In this document: positions 1-7,661 of the stretch, piece after piece
Numbering within the stretch: the first letter of the stretch is position 1
Layout: each line of letters begins with the position of its first letter
NCBI GenBank assembly: GCA_910588235.1
Contig: CAJUOQ010000022.1
Location: forward strand, 1 to 39,563
Reading direction: 5' to 3'
DNA from: an uncultured Atopostipes sp.
GTDB taxonomy: Bacteria > Bacillota > Bacilli > Lactobacillales > Carnobacteriaceae_A
Length of the DNA stretch: 39,563 nt
Translations under genes and position numbers: made by a program
The notes under the pieces: model-generated
What the model was told of the DNA's origin: nothing
Seen by the model: the letters and a program-made list of their open reading frames with translations, nothing else
The model's database searches: none

Positions 1-50
1 AAGTCTGTCGTGGACTTTCACCACTAAGTTACATAACATGCCAGGCGCAC
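1..50 (-). mobile_element. 5' end of a group II intron (class C type), continues outside the window
   Basis: Read on the minus strand from position 50, the sequence begins GTGCGCC, then GGCATG, then TAGTGGTGAAAGTCCAC. This is the conserved 5' end of domain I of bacterial group II introns, and it closely follows the start of the Oceanobacillus class C intron (GUG-GCC-GGCAUG, then a UAG-GGUGA-AGUCC segment). The exon just before it (positions 51-91) is an intrinsic terminator ending in a T run, the typical target of class C introns. The intron-encoded reverse transcriptase and the ribozyme core would lie to the left of the window. The family call rests on recalled consensus, not on a covariance search. 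Confidence 0.8.
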
Positions 51-91
51 AAAAATACCATCCAAACGTTTAAACGTCTGAATGGTATTTA
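51..91 (-). terminator. Intrinsic terminator of the opp operon
   Basis: On the minus strand the arms AAATACCAT and ATGGTATTT form the base of a long hairpin; inside it ACGT-TTAA-ACGT pairs again. A run of five T (51-55) follows. It lies about 25 bases after the oppA stop codon. The T run ends exactly where the group II intron begins. Confidence 0.85.
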
Positions 92-116
92 GAATATTTC
101 CTAATTATAAAATAAA

Positions 117-1952
117 TTATTCAGTAACTGGACTTTCTTCTAACAATTCAATGTTTTCAAAATTATAAGAAGTAGGGAGCGAACCATGGTCCCAGTTAGC
201 GACACGATCGTTTACTAATTGTAACTCTGTTCTCCAGAATGTTGGGAACGCAGGGAGTGCATCTTCCATAAAGTATTCTTGCCACTCATGGAATACATTC
301 AGGTGGTAATCAGTGTCATAAGATTCTTCTGAAGACATGTCTTCAAAGTATTGTGTGTTTTCTTCATCGACAAAACGAGAGAAGTTAAAGGCAGCACTTG
401 GTCCATAGAGGCCTTCAGGGTTCGGGTCAGAACCCGTACTCCATCCACCTTCATGCACATCAATCGCTGGGTCATCCGCTTGTACACGGTCATAGAATGA
501 GTTCGTTTCGTGTAAACGACCTTCTAGTAACTGAACATCTAAACCAATTTCATTCCAAGCTTGGATATAGTAGAGTGCGATTGGTTCAGCAGCATCTGAC
601 CCTGCACGAGCGGCATAGTTAATCGTTAGCTGCTCACCATCTGGATCTTCTCGCATACCGTCGCCATCTTGGTCTACATAACCCGCCTCATCTAATAACT
701 CTTCAGCCTTTTCTGGATCATGTGGGTATCCTTCTAAATCTGGGTTATAGAAGTCACCAAAGTTTGGAATGATGTGTGAATCTGCACGGTAACGTAAACC
801 ATCGTAGAATTCTTCTCCTACTGCATCAATATCTAATGCGTAAGCCATTGCTTTACGAAGATTTAAGTTCGCCATTTTTGCATTTTCATCATATTCGTTT
901 TCTTCGCCATTCCATTCACCCATTTTAAATGAAACGTAGTCATAAGATTGGCCAGGAACTCCAAGGGTTGTATAACCTGGGATCCCATCTGCAAATGACT
1001 CAAATTGATCTGTCGGCATATTTAAGGTAACATCAAAATCTCCTGATCTTAAGGCTTCTACGATACCTGATTGTGGAATACGCTCAATAACAACACCATC
1101 AATGTTTGGAGCCCCTTCGTAATAGTCTTCAAAGGCTTCATATTCTACTGACTCACCTGCAACAATATTTGTCACTTTGAATGGACCGAAACCAATTGGA
1201 TTTTCGCGAATCTCGGGAGCAGATTCCATTTCATCAACTGGAACATCTCCATAATAATGACGAGGCGCTGCATATGCCCATACAGGCCCACCTGCTTGAT
1301 AAACTGCTGGACCTACAGGATCTACGTATTGAATTTCTAATGTATAATCATCAATTACACGCAGACCAGATATGGAATCCGCCTCCCCAGCTTTAAATTC
1401 TGGCATTCCTTCAATGTTTTGGAATTCTGTACTATAACGTACACCAGCGTAATCTGGGTGTCCAACAATTTCATGAGCAAAAACAATATCATCAACGGTT
1501 AATTCTTCTCCATCATGCCAGAGAACGCCTTCTTGCAGAGTAAGCGTCACGAAGTTTTCCTCTTCGTTAAAGTCCATACTTGCTGCGCCATCTGTCCACT
1601 GGAAGTTCTCATCTTGACGTAAGACACTACCAGCCATTGGTTCCATCAACTGTGAGTCTGTATTAATTTGTGAAAATTCAGAACTAAAAATTCCTGGGAA
1701 TGCTGACTCGGCAACTAATGCTACTTGTAATGTTCCACCATCAATCGGTTCCCCTTCATTTGTAGCGGTCTCCGGGAAATCAAGACCTCCTGTGTCTTCA
1801 GAAGCGCCATTTTCTTGTGTAGATCCTTCATCCGTACCTGTATCTTCTGTTCCTGTGTTCTCACCAGTACCTGAATCGCCTGCACATGCTGCAAGTAATA
1901 AAGCGACTGCTGCTGAACTAGCCAGTAGTCCATATTTTTTCTTTAGTGACAT
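117..1952 (-). CDS. oppA: Oligopeptide ABC transporter, substrate-binding lipoprotein
   Basis: Binds peptides outside the membrane and delivers them to OppBC. The N-terminus has a lysine cluster, a hydrophobic stretch and a lipobox LAAC with the lipidated cysteine at residue 23. A low-complexity linker rich in Gly, Thr, Glu and Asp (about residues 25-60) tethers the domain. The rest is the family 5 solute-binding fold, with segments such as LTLQEGVLWHDGEEL typical of the family. At 611 residues it is of normal to slightly large size for OppA. It is the last gene of oppDFBCA, 37 bases after oppC, and is followed by an intrinsic terminator. The protein is unusually acidic, which fits a salt- or alkali-tolerant host (inference). 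The exact peptide range cannot be told. Confidence 0.93.
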   Translation of the reverse strand: MSLKKKYGLLASSAAVALLLAACAGDSGTGENTGTEDTGTDEGSTQENGASEDTGGLDFPETATNEGEPIDGGTLQVALVAESAFPGIFSSEFSQINTDSQLMEPMAGSVLRQDENFQWTDGAASMDFNEEENFVTLTLQEGVLWHDGEELTVDDIVFAHEIVGHPDYAGVRYSTEFQNIEGMPEFKAGEADSISGLRVIDDYTLEIQYVDPVGPAVYQAGGPVWAYAAPRHYYGDVPVDEMESAPEIRENPIGFGPFKVTNIVAGESVEYEAFEDYYEGAPNIDGVVIERIPQSGIVEALRSGDFDVTLNMPTDQFESFADGIPGYTTLGVPGQSYDYVSFKMGEWNGEENEYDENAKMANLNLRKAMAYALDIDAVGEEFYDGLRYRADSHIIPNFGDFYNPDLEGYPHDPEKAEELLDEAGYVDQDGDGMREDPDGEQLTINYAARAGSDAAEPIALYYIQAWNEIGLDVQLLEGRLHETNSFYDRVQADDPAIDVHEGGWSTGSDPNPEGLYGPSAAFNFSRFVDEENTQYFEDMSSEESYDTDYHLNVFHEWQEYFMEDALPAFPTFWRTELQLVNDRVANWDHGSLPTSYNFENIELLEESPVTE

Positions 1953-1989
1953 ATTGAATTCTCCCCTTTTTTATTATAGGTATATTCTA

Positions 1990-2964
1990 TTATCCTAGTC
2001 TTTGTTTTGCATCTGTCGAACGTTTTAAAGCTTGTCCAACATAGTTTATACACAACATCAACACCAGGATTAAAGTTGATGCTGGTAGCCAAACCCAAGG
2101 TCTATTCTCCAAATTAAATGGAGTGGTTGCGGCACTCACCAAACGTCCTAAAGAAGGCGTTTGATCTGGTAAACCGAAACCTAAGAAAGTCAAACCAGTT
2201 TCAAGTCCAATATTTCCAGCATAAGATAAAATTAATTGGACAGTAATTAGTGAAGTTAAATTGGGTAACAATTCGCCTAAAATAATTTTCCAAGCAGGTG
2301 TGCCCATTGTTTTCGAAGCGCTAATATAATCAAGTCGAGATTCAGCGAGCGCTTTACTACGGACAATTCGAGTATACCCCGTCCATGCAAAAATACTCAT
2401 AATAAAGATAAAGGAAGGGATCGTATACTCAGGGACAACCACTAAGAATACAATAATAATCATCGTTGTTGGTAATGTCATAACAAAATCGGTCACGCGC
2501 ATGACCACATTGTCTACAGCTCCACCATAGTAACCAGAAATGAGCCCTAAGGTGATACCAATGAAAGCAATAATTGAAGTAACCGCTACGGCAATAACGA
2601 TCGAGTTACCAGCAGCTAAAAATAATTGCATAAAGACGTCCCGTCCATATTCATCGGCCCCGAGAACTAAAGATTTTTCTCCATTCCAAGCATCCGCAAC
2701 GAGGCTCCAGCTAAAATCAGCAGGTTCCGCAAAGTTTCTTAAAATATCTACTTGCATTACTTCGCTCGAATCTAAACGTATGTACCATACGATCACTGTA
2801 GCTAGCAAGAGAGCTAGTACACCTAGAGCAAATAAAGCAACTTTATCTTTTTTAAATTCTCGAAGAATAACTTTGAAACCCATTGGTGGGGTAGATGAGG
2901 TCGCTGTTTGTTCACTAGCAGCTTCAACCTCTGTTTTTCTTTCAATTTCTTCTTTTTCTTTCAT
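1990..2964 (-). CDS. oppC: Oligopeptide ABC transporter permease OppC
   Basis: One of the two membrane subunits of the peptide importer. The protein is 324 residues long with a cytoplasmic N-terminal tail of about 40 residues, a first membrane segment (ALFALGVLALLLATVIVWYI), a long extracellular loop, then about five more membrane segments. The EAA loop that contacts the ATPases is visible as KTMGTPAWKIILGELLPN near residue 225. The long loop after the first helix is typical of OppC/DppC. It lies 33 bases after oppB and 37 bases before oppA, all on one strand, so it belongs to the oppDFBCA operon. Confidence 0.93.
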   Translation of the reverse strand: MKEKEEIERKTEVEAASEQTATSSTPPMGFKVILREFKKDKVALFALGVLALLLATVIVWYIRLDSSEVMQVDILRNFAEPADFSWSLVADAWNGEKSLVLGADEYGRDVFMQLFLAAGNSIVIAVAVTSIIAFIGITLGLISGYYGGAVDNVVMRVTDFVMTLPTTMIIIVFLVVVPEYTIPSFIFIMSIFAWTGYTRIVRSKALAESRLDYISASKTMGTPAWKIILGELLPNLTSLITVQLILSYAGNIGLETGLTFLGFGLPDQTPSLGRLVSAATTPFNLENRPWVWLPASTLILVLMLCINYVGQALKRSTDAKQRLG

Positions 2965-2997
2965 ATCAGTTTCTCATTCCTTTATTTTTTCTATTAG

Positions 2998-3960
2998 TTA
3001 ATCGATTCGAATACGTGGGTCAGCAAGACTTAAGACGATATCGGAGACCAGAGAACCTAAAATGGCAATGACTCCGTATAACAGTACTAAGGTAATCACA
3101 ACTGAATAATCACGTCCTGTAATCGATGTGATAAATAAATCTCCCATCCCATTAAAGGCGAAAATTTGTTCAATAAACACCGAACCATTTAATAGTCTAG
3201 AAAAAATAAAGCCGATAGATGATGCAATCGGTAAGAATGCATTTCTAAAAATGTGTTTTGAATATATTTTTCCTTCGGGCACACCTTTTGAACGCGCTGT
3301 TCGAACATAATCTTGTGTTTTCGCATCGATGACTTCATTTCGAAGAGTTTGCGTTGTCGAAGCTGTACCTAGCACTCCCCCAGTAAATCCTGGTAAGAGT
3401 AAGCGATAGAACATATCCCAATAATATTGAGCTGTTCCACTTTGAAAAGCGACATTTACGGAACCACGGGTTGGGAACCAGCCCAAGCGATAACCGAAAA
3501 TATAAACCAATAATAAAGCCAGGACGAATGTTGGAATCGCGAAACTTACATAGTTATAAATCATAACAATTCGGTCAAACCAACTATTATTATAACGACC
3601 TGCAAATATTCCAAATGGTAATGCAATAATGTACGTAAAGAATGTCGATACAAGGCCTAATCTTAAGGAGTTCGCAGCACGGCTTCCAATCAATGAAGTC
3701 ACCGGTACTTGTTGAGCATAACTTCTACCAAAATCACCTTGGAAGACATTTCCTAACCATCTAAAATATTGTACGGGCAGTGGATCATTCCATCCAGCGG
3801 CTTCTCGTAGTGCTTCAAGTTGTGCCGGGTCAATATTAGGATCAAGCTGACCAGTAAATGGATCCCCGGGCATAAAGTGAGCCACTGTAAAGACAATTAA
3901 ACTCAGCACAAAAATTTGGGGAATCATGACTAATAATCGTCGAACGACTGTTTTCCACAT
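2998..3960 (-). CDS. oppB: Oligopeptide ABC transporter permease OppB
   Basis: Membrane subunit that pairs with OppC to form the peptide channel. It has 320 residues: an N-terminal helix (LLVMIPQIFVLSLIVFTVAH), the family segment MPGDPF right after it, then about five further membrane helices. The EAA loop is RTARSKGVPEGKIYSKHIFR, followed by NAFLPIASS. The stop codon of oppF lies one base upstream of the oppB start, so the two genes are probably translationally coupled. Confidence 0.93.
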   Translation of the reverse strand: MWKTVVRRLLVMIPQIFVLSLIVFTVAHFMPGDPFTGQLDPNIDPAQLEALREAAGWNDPLPVQYFRWLGNVFQGDFGRSYAQQVPVTSLIGSRAANSLRLGLVSTFFTYIIALPFGIFAGRYNNSWFDRIVMIYNYVSFAIPTFVLALLLVYIFGYRLGWFPTRGSVNVAFQSGTAQYYWDMFYRLLLPGFTGGVLGTASTTQTLRNEVIDAKTQDYVRTARSKGVPEGKIYSKHIFRNAFLPIASSIGFIFSRLLNGSVFIEQIFAFNGMGDLFITSITGRDYSVVITLVLLYGVIAILGSLVSDIVLSLADPRIRID

Positions 3961-3961
3961 A

Positions 3962-4951
3962 TTAATTTCCCCCTTCTTGCTGATCCGTCACAAGAGATTT
4001 TGTCGAAGGATCATTGGGATTTAAGGCAACCCAGTGGTCTTCCTCGATCAATTGTAAGTCGTATACACGACCATTTTCATCATAATAATGAATCTCTTGT
4101 TCTTGATATTCTTTTTCGACCGCACGCCGTTCAGCTTTATGTTGTTCACGGTTCAGTGGGTCTATTTTTGGAATAGCCGATAATAAGCGTTTGGTATATA
4201 TATGTTGCGGATCATTAAATATTTTATTTTTAGATCCACGTTCTACGAAGCGACCTCGGTGCATAATTGCGATGTCATCTGCCATATGTTTTACAACACT
4301 TAAATCGTGGGAAATAAATAAGTAACTTAATCCGTATTCTTTTTGAATATCTTTCATAAAGTTTAAGACCTGTGCTTGAACAGATAAGTCCAAAGCAGAA
4401 GTCGGTTCATCCGCAATAATTAATTTCGGATTACTGGCTACTGCACGTGCCACTCCAATACGTTGACGCTGTCCACCTGAGAACTCATGCGGATAACGGT
4501 AGATAGCTTCTTCATTCAAACCAACAATTTCAAGAAGACGAATAATTTCATCTCTTTCTTCTTTTTCTGTGTAATTAAAATAATTGCGCATCGGCTCGGC
4601 AATAATATCTTTGATACGTTTTTTAGGATTTAACGAAGAAGTAGAATCCTGAAAAATCATTTGGATATCGCGGTTGTAGTCAATGTATTCCCCACCACGT
4701 TTTCTTGCTTTATTGGTTACATCCAGGTCGTTGTAGATCACTTGACCACCTGTCGCGTCCTCTAAACCGATAATTGCTTTACCAATAGTCGTTTTACCAG
4801 AACCCGACTCACCAACTAAGCCATAGGTTTTACCTTCTTCAATTACCATATCTACGCCATCTACAGCGTAAACCCAGTCTTGAATGGTATTAAAAATACC
4901 TCCGCGTATTGGGAAGTGAACTTCTAAATCTTTCAATTCTAAAAATGACAT
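3962..4951 (-). CDS. oppF: Oligopeptide ABC transporter ATPase OppF
   Basis: One of two non-identical ATPases that power peptide import from the cytoplasmic side. Walker A is GESGSGKT at residues 47-54, the ABC signature FSGGQ at 157-161, and Walker B ends in DE at 181-182. The C-terminal oligopeptide-transporter extension follows, with SAIPKIDP and, at the very end, the short segment HWVALNPNDP. ORF length is 329 residues, normal for OppF. It starts at ATG two bases after the oppD stop, which implies translational coupling. Confidence 0.93.
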   Translation of the reverse strand: MSFLELKDLEVHFPIRGGIFNTIQDWVYAVDGVDMVIEEGKTYGLVGESGSGKTTIGKAIIGLEDATGGQVIYNDLDVTNKARKRGGEYIDYNRDIQMIFQDSTSSLNPKKRIKDIIAEPMRNYFNYTEKEERDEIIRLLEIVGLNEEAIYRYPHEFSGGQRQRIGVARAVASNPKLIIADEPTSALDLSVQAQVLNFMKDIQKEYGLSYLFISHDLSVVKHMADDIAIMHRGRFVERGSKNKIFNDPQHIYTKRLLSAIPKIDPLNREQHKAERRAVEKEYQEQEIHYYDENGRVYDLQLIEEDHWVALNPNDPSTKSLVTDQQEGGN

Positions 4952-4953
4952 AA

Positions 4954-5961
4954 CTATTGTTCCTCCCCTTCAAAGTAGAAATGTTTCCAGCTGTTTCCTC
5001 TTACTTTATGGTTCGGAGCAATTTCCTCTAATTGAGGATTTTCATCAAATGCTTCGTCCGGCATCCAAGGAATACGATCTTTAAATCGGTCGCCCGTCCG
5101 TGGAAGATTTTGTAATGAAGGAACCGTTCCTTGAATGACATGTAACTTATCATCTTCCCCTTCTTCTAATTCATGTGGAATAGAATTTAATAAAGAACGA
5201 GTATAAGGATGTTTCGGATCAGTAAATAAAACATCAACTGGTGCTTCTTCTACAATTTGGCCGGCGTACATAACCGCTACACGATCTGCAGTCTCAGCCA
5301 CAACCCCTAAGTCATGGGTAATTAAAATAATGCCCGAATCTGTTTCGTCTTGAATATCTTTCATTAAATCAAGGATTTGTGCCTGAATGGTTACATCCAA
5401 TGCTGTGGTAGGTTCATCCGCAATCAGGATTGGTGGTTTGTTAGCTAAAGCAATCGCAATGACTATCCGCTGGCGCATACCGCCTGATAATTCATGGGGA
5501 TATTGTTTCGCTGTACGTTCAGGGTTAGGAATACCTACTTGGTTTAATAATTCAATGACACGTTCTTTTCGTTGTTTTTCTTTTAATTTCGTGTGATAGA
5601 TCAAAGACTCTTCAATCTGATCATTAACTGTCATTACAGGGTTTAATGAGCCGAGAGGATCTTGGAAGATCATCCCAATATCATTTCCTCGAATTCGATT
5701 GAATAATTTTTCATTTAATTTAGTAAGGTCTAAGCCTTTATAAAGGATTTCTCCTTTAACTTGTGAATTATTTGGATCATGTAAACCAATAATTGCTGTG
5801 GCTAGTGTTGATTTTCCGGAACCAGATTCACCGACAATGGCTAAAATCTCATTTTCTTTTAATGTAAGTGAGACGTCATCCACTGCATTATGGTAATCAT
5901 CGCTAAAACGAAAACCAACTTCTAAATTATTTATTTCTAATAATGTTTCTTTAGTCGCCAC
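4954..5961 (-). CDS. oppD: Oligopeptide ABC transporter ATPase OppD (GTG start)
   Basis: First gene of the opp operon and partner of OppF. Walker A GESGSGKS is at residues 44-51, the signature LSGGM at 158-162, and Walker B ends in D182-E183. The C-terminal peptide-transporter region includes SIPHELEEGE and VPSLQNLP. The start is set at the GTG at 5961 because a perfect AGGAGG (5971-5976) sits 9 bases upstream. An in-frame ATG at 5982 lies upstream of that site and would put the Shine-Dalgarno inside the gene. The resulting protein has 335 residues. The leader upstream folds into a striking structure (see 5962-6085). Confidence 0.93.
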   Translation of the reverse strand: MATKETLLEINNLEVGFRFSDDYHNAVDDVSLTLKENEILAIVGESGSGKSTLATAIIGLHDPNNSQVKGEILYKGLDLTKLNEKLFNRIRGNDIGMIFQDPLGSLNPVMTVNDQIEESLIYHTKLKEKQRKERVIELLNQVGIPNPERTAKQYPHELSGGMRQRIVIAIALANKPPILIADEPTTALDVTIQAQILDLMKDIQDETDSGIILITHDLGVVAETADRVAVMYAGQIVEEAPVDVLFTDPKHPYTRSLLNSIPHELEEGEDDKLHVIQGTVPSLQNLPRTGDRFKDRIPWMPDEAFDENPQLEEIAPNHKVRGNSWKHFYFEGEEQ

Positions 5962-6085
5962 TATTAATAACCTCCTATGCATTTTGCGCAGCTCATTGTT
6001 TTCAAAAAAATAAAAATTGGTACTTTCTCATAAACGGTTAAAGACAAAATGCATTCTTCATAACTAATATTTCGGGTACCAACTA
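5962..6085 (-). promoter_or_regulatory. Structured opp leader RNA, pseudoknot-like
   Basis: Seen in the sequence, in transcript order. (1) AGTTGGTAC (6084-6076), at the predicted 5' end, pairs with GTACCAATT (6023-6015). (2) Inside it a hairpin forms from GTTA+AAGA (6064-6061, 6058-6055) with TCTT+TAAC (6044-6037). (3) The loop of that hairpin is ATGCATTTTG (6054-6045). (4) A U-rich strand TTTTTATTTTTTT (6016-6004) follows the first stem. (5) CAAAATGCAT (5986-5977), the exact complement of the hairpin loop, stands directly against the AGGAGG of oppD (5976-5971). The order of the strands is that of a pseudoknot whose formation would block the ribosome site; the first stem plus U run could also act as a terminator. 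No known riboswitch class was recognised. Confidence 0.55.
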
Positions 6086-6091
6086 GAATAC

Positions 6092-6119
6092 ATTTTATAG
6101 TATATTATTAAAAAATCAA
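6092..6119 (-). promoter_or_regulatory. Likely promoter of the opp operon
   Basis: On the minus strand, TTGATT (6119-6114) and TAAAAT (6097-6092) are separated by 16 bases. Transcription would start near 6085, giving a leader of about 124 bases before the oppD GTG. Confidence 0.55.
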
Positions 6120-6165
6120 GTCTTTTCTCATTTTAATTTAACTTAATGCGTTTTCATTTTAATAT

Positions 6166-6190
6166 AAGGTTTAATAAAGTATTAAACCTT
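6166..6190 (-). terminator. Perfect 11-bp hairpin over the acpP stop codon, probable terminator
   Basis: AAGGTTTAATA and TATTAAACCTT flank a 3-base loop; the left arm in the transcript contains the last acpP codon and its stop. The tail is AT-rich (ATATTAAAATG) but has no clean T run, so termination may be partial, or the hairpin may instead stabilise the acpP mRNA. Confidence 0.45.
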
Positions 6191-6421
6191 GGTTTGAATG
6201 TACTCAACCGCTTTGCCTACTGTTGTAATTTGTTCAGCTACTTCGTCAGAGATTTCTTCGTCGAAGGCATCTTCCATTTCCATGACTAATTCCACAATAT
6301 CGAGGGAATCAGCACCTAAATCATCTTGGAAACTTGTTTCATAAGTGACATTATCCTCATCAACACCCAATCGATCCACAATAATAGCTTTAATTTGTTC
6401 AAAAATTTCTTGTTCAGACAT
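6182..6421 (-). CDS. acpP: Acyl carrier protein
   Basis: Carries growing acyl chains on a phosphopantetheine arm during fatty acid synthesis and can donate acyl groups to PlsX. The attachment motif is DSL with Ser39, inside GADSLDIVELVMEMED. The protein is 79 residues and very acidic, as expected. A good AGGAGG (about 6427-6432) precedes the ATG. It lies 184 bases after plsX with a hairpin between them. In Bacillus fabD and fabG normally separate plsX from acpP; here they are absent from this locus. Confidence 0.96.
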   Translation of the reverse strand: MSEQEIFEQIKAIIVDRLGVDEDNVTYETSFQDDLGADSLDIVELVMEMEDAFDEEISDEVAEQITTVGKAVEYIQTKV

Positions 6422-6483
6422 ACAGCTACCTCCTCATTTTACTTTCATCATTATTTTCAAATAATTTTTAATTAATCTAAATA

Positions 6484-6513
6484 GATACCCATTAAAAAAT
6501 ATTGATGGGTATC
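6484..6513 (-). terminator. Hairpin between plsX and acpP
   Basis: GATACCCAT (6484-6492) and ATGGGTATC (6505-6513) form a 9-bp stem with a 12-base AT-rich loop. Neither side has a long T run. It may end part of the plsX transcripts or act as an mRNA processing/stability element upstream of acpP. Confidence 0.4.
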
Positions 6514-6605
6514 ATTTTACCGTAAGCTTGTACAAAATGCCATAGTTTTCATGCTTTTTATCGGGCAACTTCATTTTTCTTTAATATAAAAACATTAGAA
6601 TAATA

Positions 6606-7607
6606 TTAACGAGTCGATTCAAAATGCTCGACCACATCAGCAATGACCTTTGATTTTAAAATATCTCTGGTTTGTTTTAACGTATGGTAAACAGCTTCTG
6701 CATTCGTGGCGCCATGCGTTTTCATTACGGGTGACTGCACACCAAATAAAATAGCGCCGCCAAACTTCGAAAAGTCCATGGAATCTTTAATGTCTTTTAA
6801 GTTATCTTTTAATAGTAAGCCTCCGAGTTTCCCTTTAGGGCCACTATTTTTAATAGAATCAGCAAGCATCTGCACAATCGTCAGTGCTGTTCCTTCCATT
6901 GTTTTTAAAACGGCGTTCCCTGTAAAGCCGTCCATCACCAAGACATCAGCTACACCCGCAAACATATCACGTGCCTCTCTATTGCCGATGAAATCAATAC
7001 TTTCATTTTCCTTTAATAAATTAAAAGCCTCCTTTGTCACTTGGTTTCCTTTGTTGTCTTCTGTTCCATTGTTTAATAAGGCAGTTGTTGGATTTTTAAT
7101 TTGATGCACATACTCTGCATAATAAGAACCTAGAGTCGCATATTGATTGAGGTTCTCCGGTTTGGTATCTGCATTAGCCCCTAAATCTAAAACCAACATT
7201 TTCTCGCGTTCAGGGTTGGTCGTCATCATCGTTGCCATGAGTGCTGGCCGATCCACGCCACGTATTCTTCCTACAATCAATGTGCCTGCAGCTAATAAAG
7301 CCCCGGTATTTCCGGCAGAAAATAAAGCATCATTTTCACCATTTTTTACAGAGTGTGCCGCAAGCACCATCGAAGCTTCTTTTTTCCGACGCACAGCGCG
7401 GACGGGGTTATCATCACTTTCAATTTTTTCATCGGTATGCACGATTTCGATGTTCGATAACTCTTTTGTTAAGTATTGTTTGATTTGCTTTTCATCCCCA
7501 TACATCACCATCGTCGTATCTGGAAAAGCTTCGGCAGCGATTAAAACACCTTCAACAACTACTTTAGGTGCTTCATCGCCTCCCATTGCATCAATTGCAA
7601 TTCTCAT
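6606..7607 (-). CDS. plsX: Phosphate acyltransferase PlsX
   Basis: Converts acyl-ACP and phosphate to acyl-phosphate, the acyl donor for PlsY in phospholipid synthesis; a peripheral membrane enzyme. The N-terminal hallmark MRIAIDAMGGDEAPK is present, as are SAGNTGALLAAG, DLGANAD and DGFTGNAVLKT. The start is the ATG at 7607, with GGAGAG 7 bases upstream. An upstream in-frame start at 7655 would add 16 residues unlike any PlsX and would cover a perfect hairpin. The resulting protein has 333 residues, the usual length. Part of the recG-plsX-acpP group; FapR, the usual upstream regulator in Bacillus, is absent here. Confidence 0.95.
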   Translation of the reverse strand: MRIAIDAMGGDEAPKVVVEGVLIAAEAFPDTTMVMYGDEKQIKQYLTKELSNIEIVHTDEKIESDDNPVRAVRRKKEASMVLAAHSVKNGENDALFSAGNTGALLAAGTLIVGRIRGVDRPALMATMMTTNPEREKMLVLDLGANADTKPENLNQYATLGSYYAEYVHQIKNPTTALLNNGTEDNKGNQVTKEAFNLLKENESIDFIGNREARDMFAGVADVLVMDGFTGNAVLKTMEGTALTIVQMLADSIKNSGPKGKLGGLLLKDNLKDIKDSMDFSKFGGAILFGVQSPVMKTHGATNAEAVYHTLKQTRDILKSKVIADVVEHFESTR

Positions 7608-7627
7608 ATTTTCACTCTCCTTATAGC

Positions 7628-7653
7628 GAGCATTTATGTCTCCATAAATGCTC
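7628..7653 (-). other. Perfect RNA hairpin with GAGA tetraloop just before the plsX ribosome site
   Basis: GAGCATTTATG and CATAAATGCTC form an uninterrupted 11-bp stem closed by GAGA, a GNRA tetraloop, on the transcript strand. It ends 7 bases before the plsX Shine-Dalgarno (7620-7615) and begins about 9 bases after the recG stop. There is no T run, so it is unlikely to be a terminator. It may protect or mark the mRNA between recG and plsX. Confidence 0.6.
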
Positions 7654-7661
7654 ATTCTTCG

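Noticed and set aside
2540..3001. Plus-strand open frame of 153 codons opposite oppC.
   Set aside because: It mirrors the oppC coding frame, has no ribosome site and no recognisable domain.
6144..6157. cre-like (CcpA) site TGAAAACGCATTAA upstream of the opp promoter on the minus strand.
   Set aside because: Two mismatches at otherwise conserved positions and a location about 60 bases upstream of the start; too weak to list as a site.
6484..6513. Riboswitch reading of the hairpin upstream of acpP.
   Set aside because: A single simple stem without further structure or a T run; a stability element or weak terminator explains it better.
7147..7626. Plus-strand open frame of 159 codons opposite plsX.
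   Set aside because: It lies entirely over a clear PlsX gene, has low-complexity Ser/Ala-rich composition and no ribosome site or family likeness.
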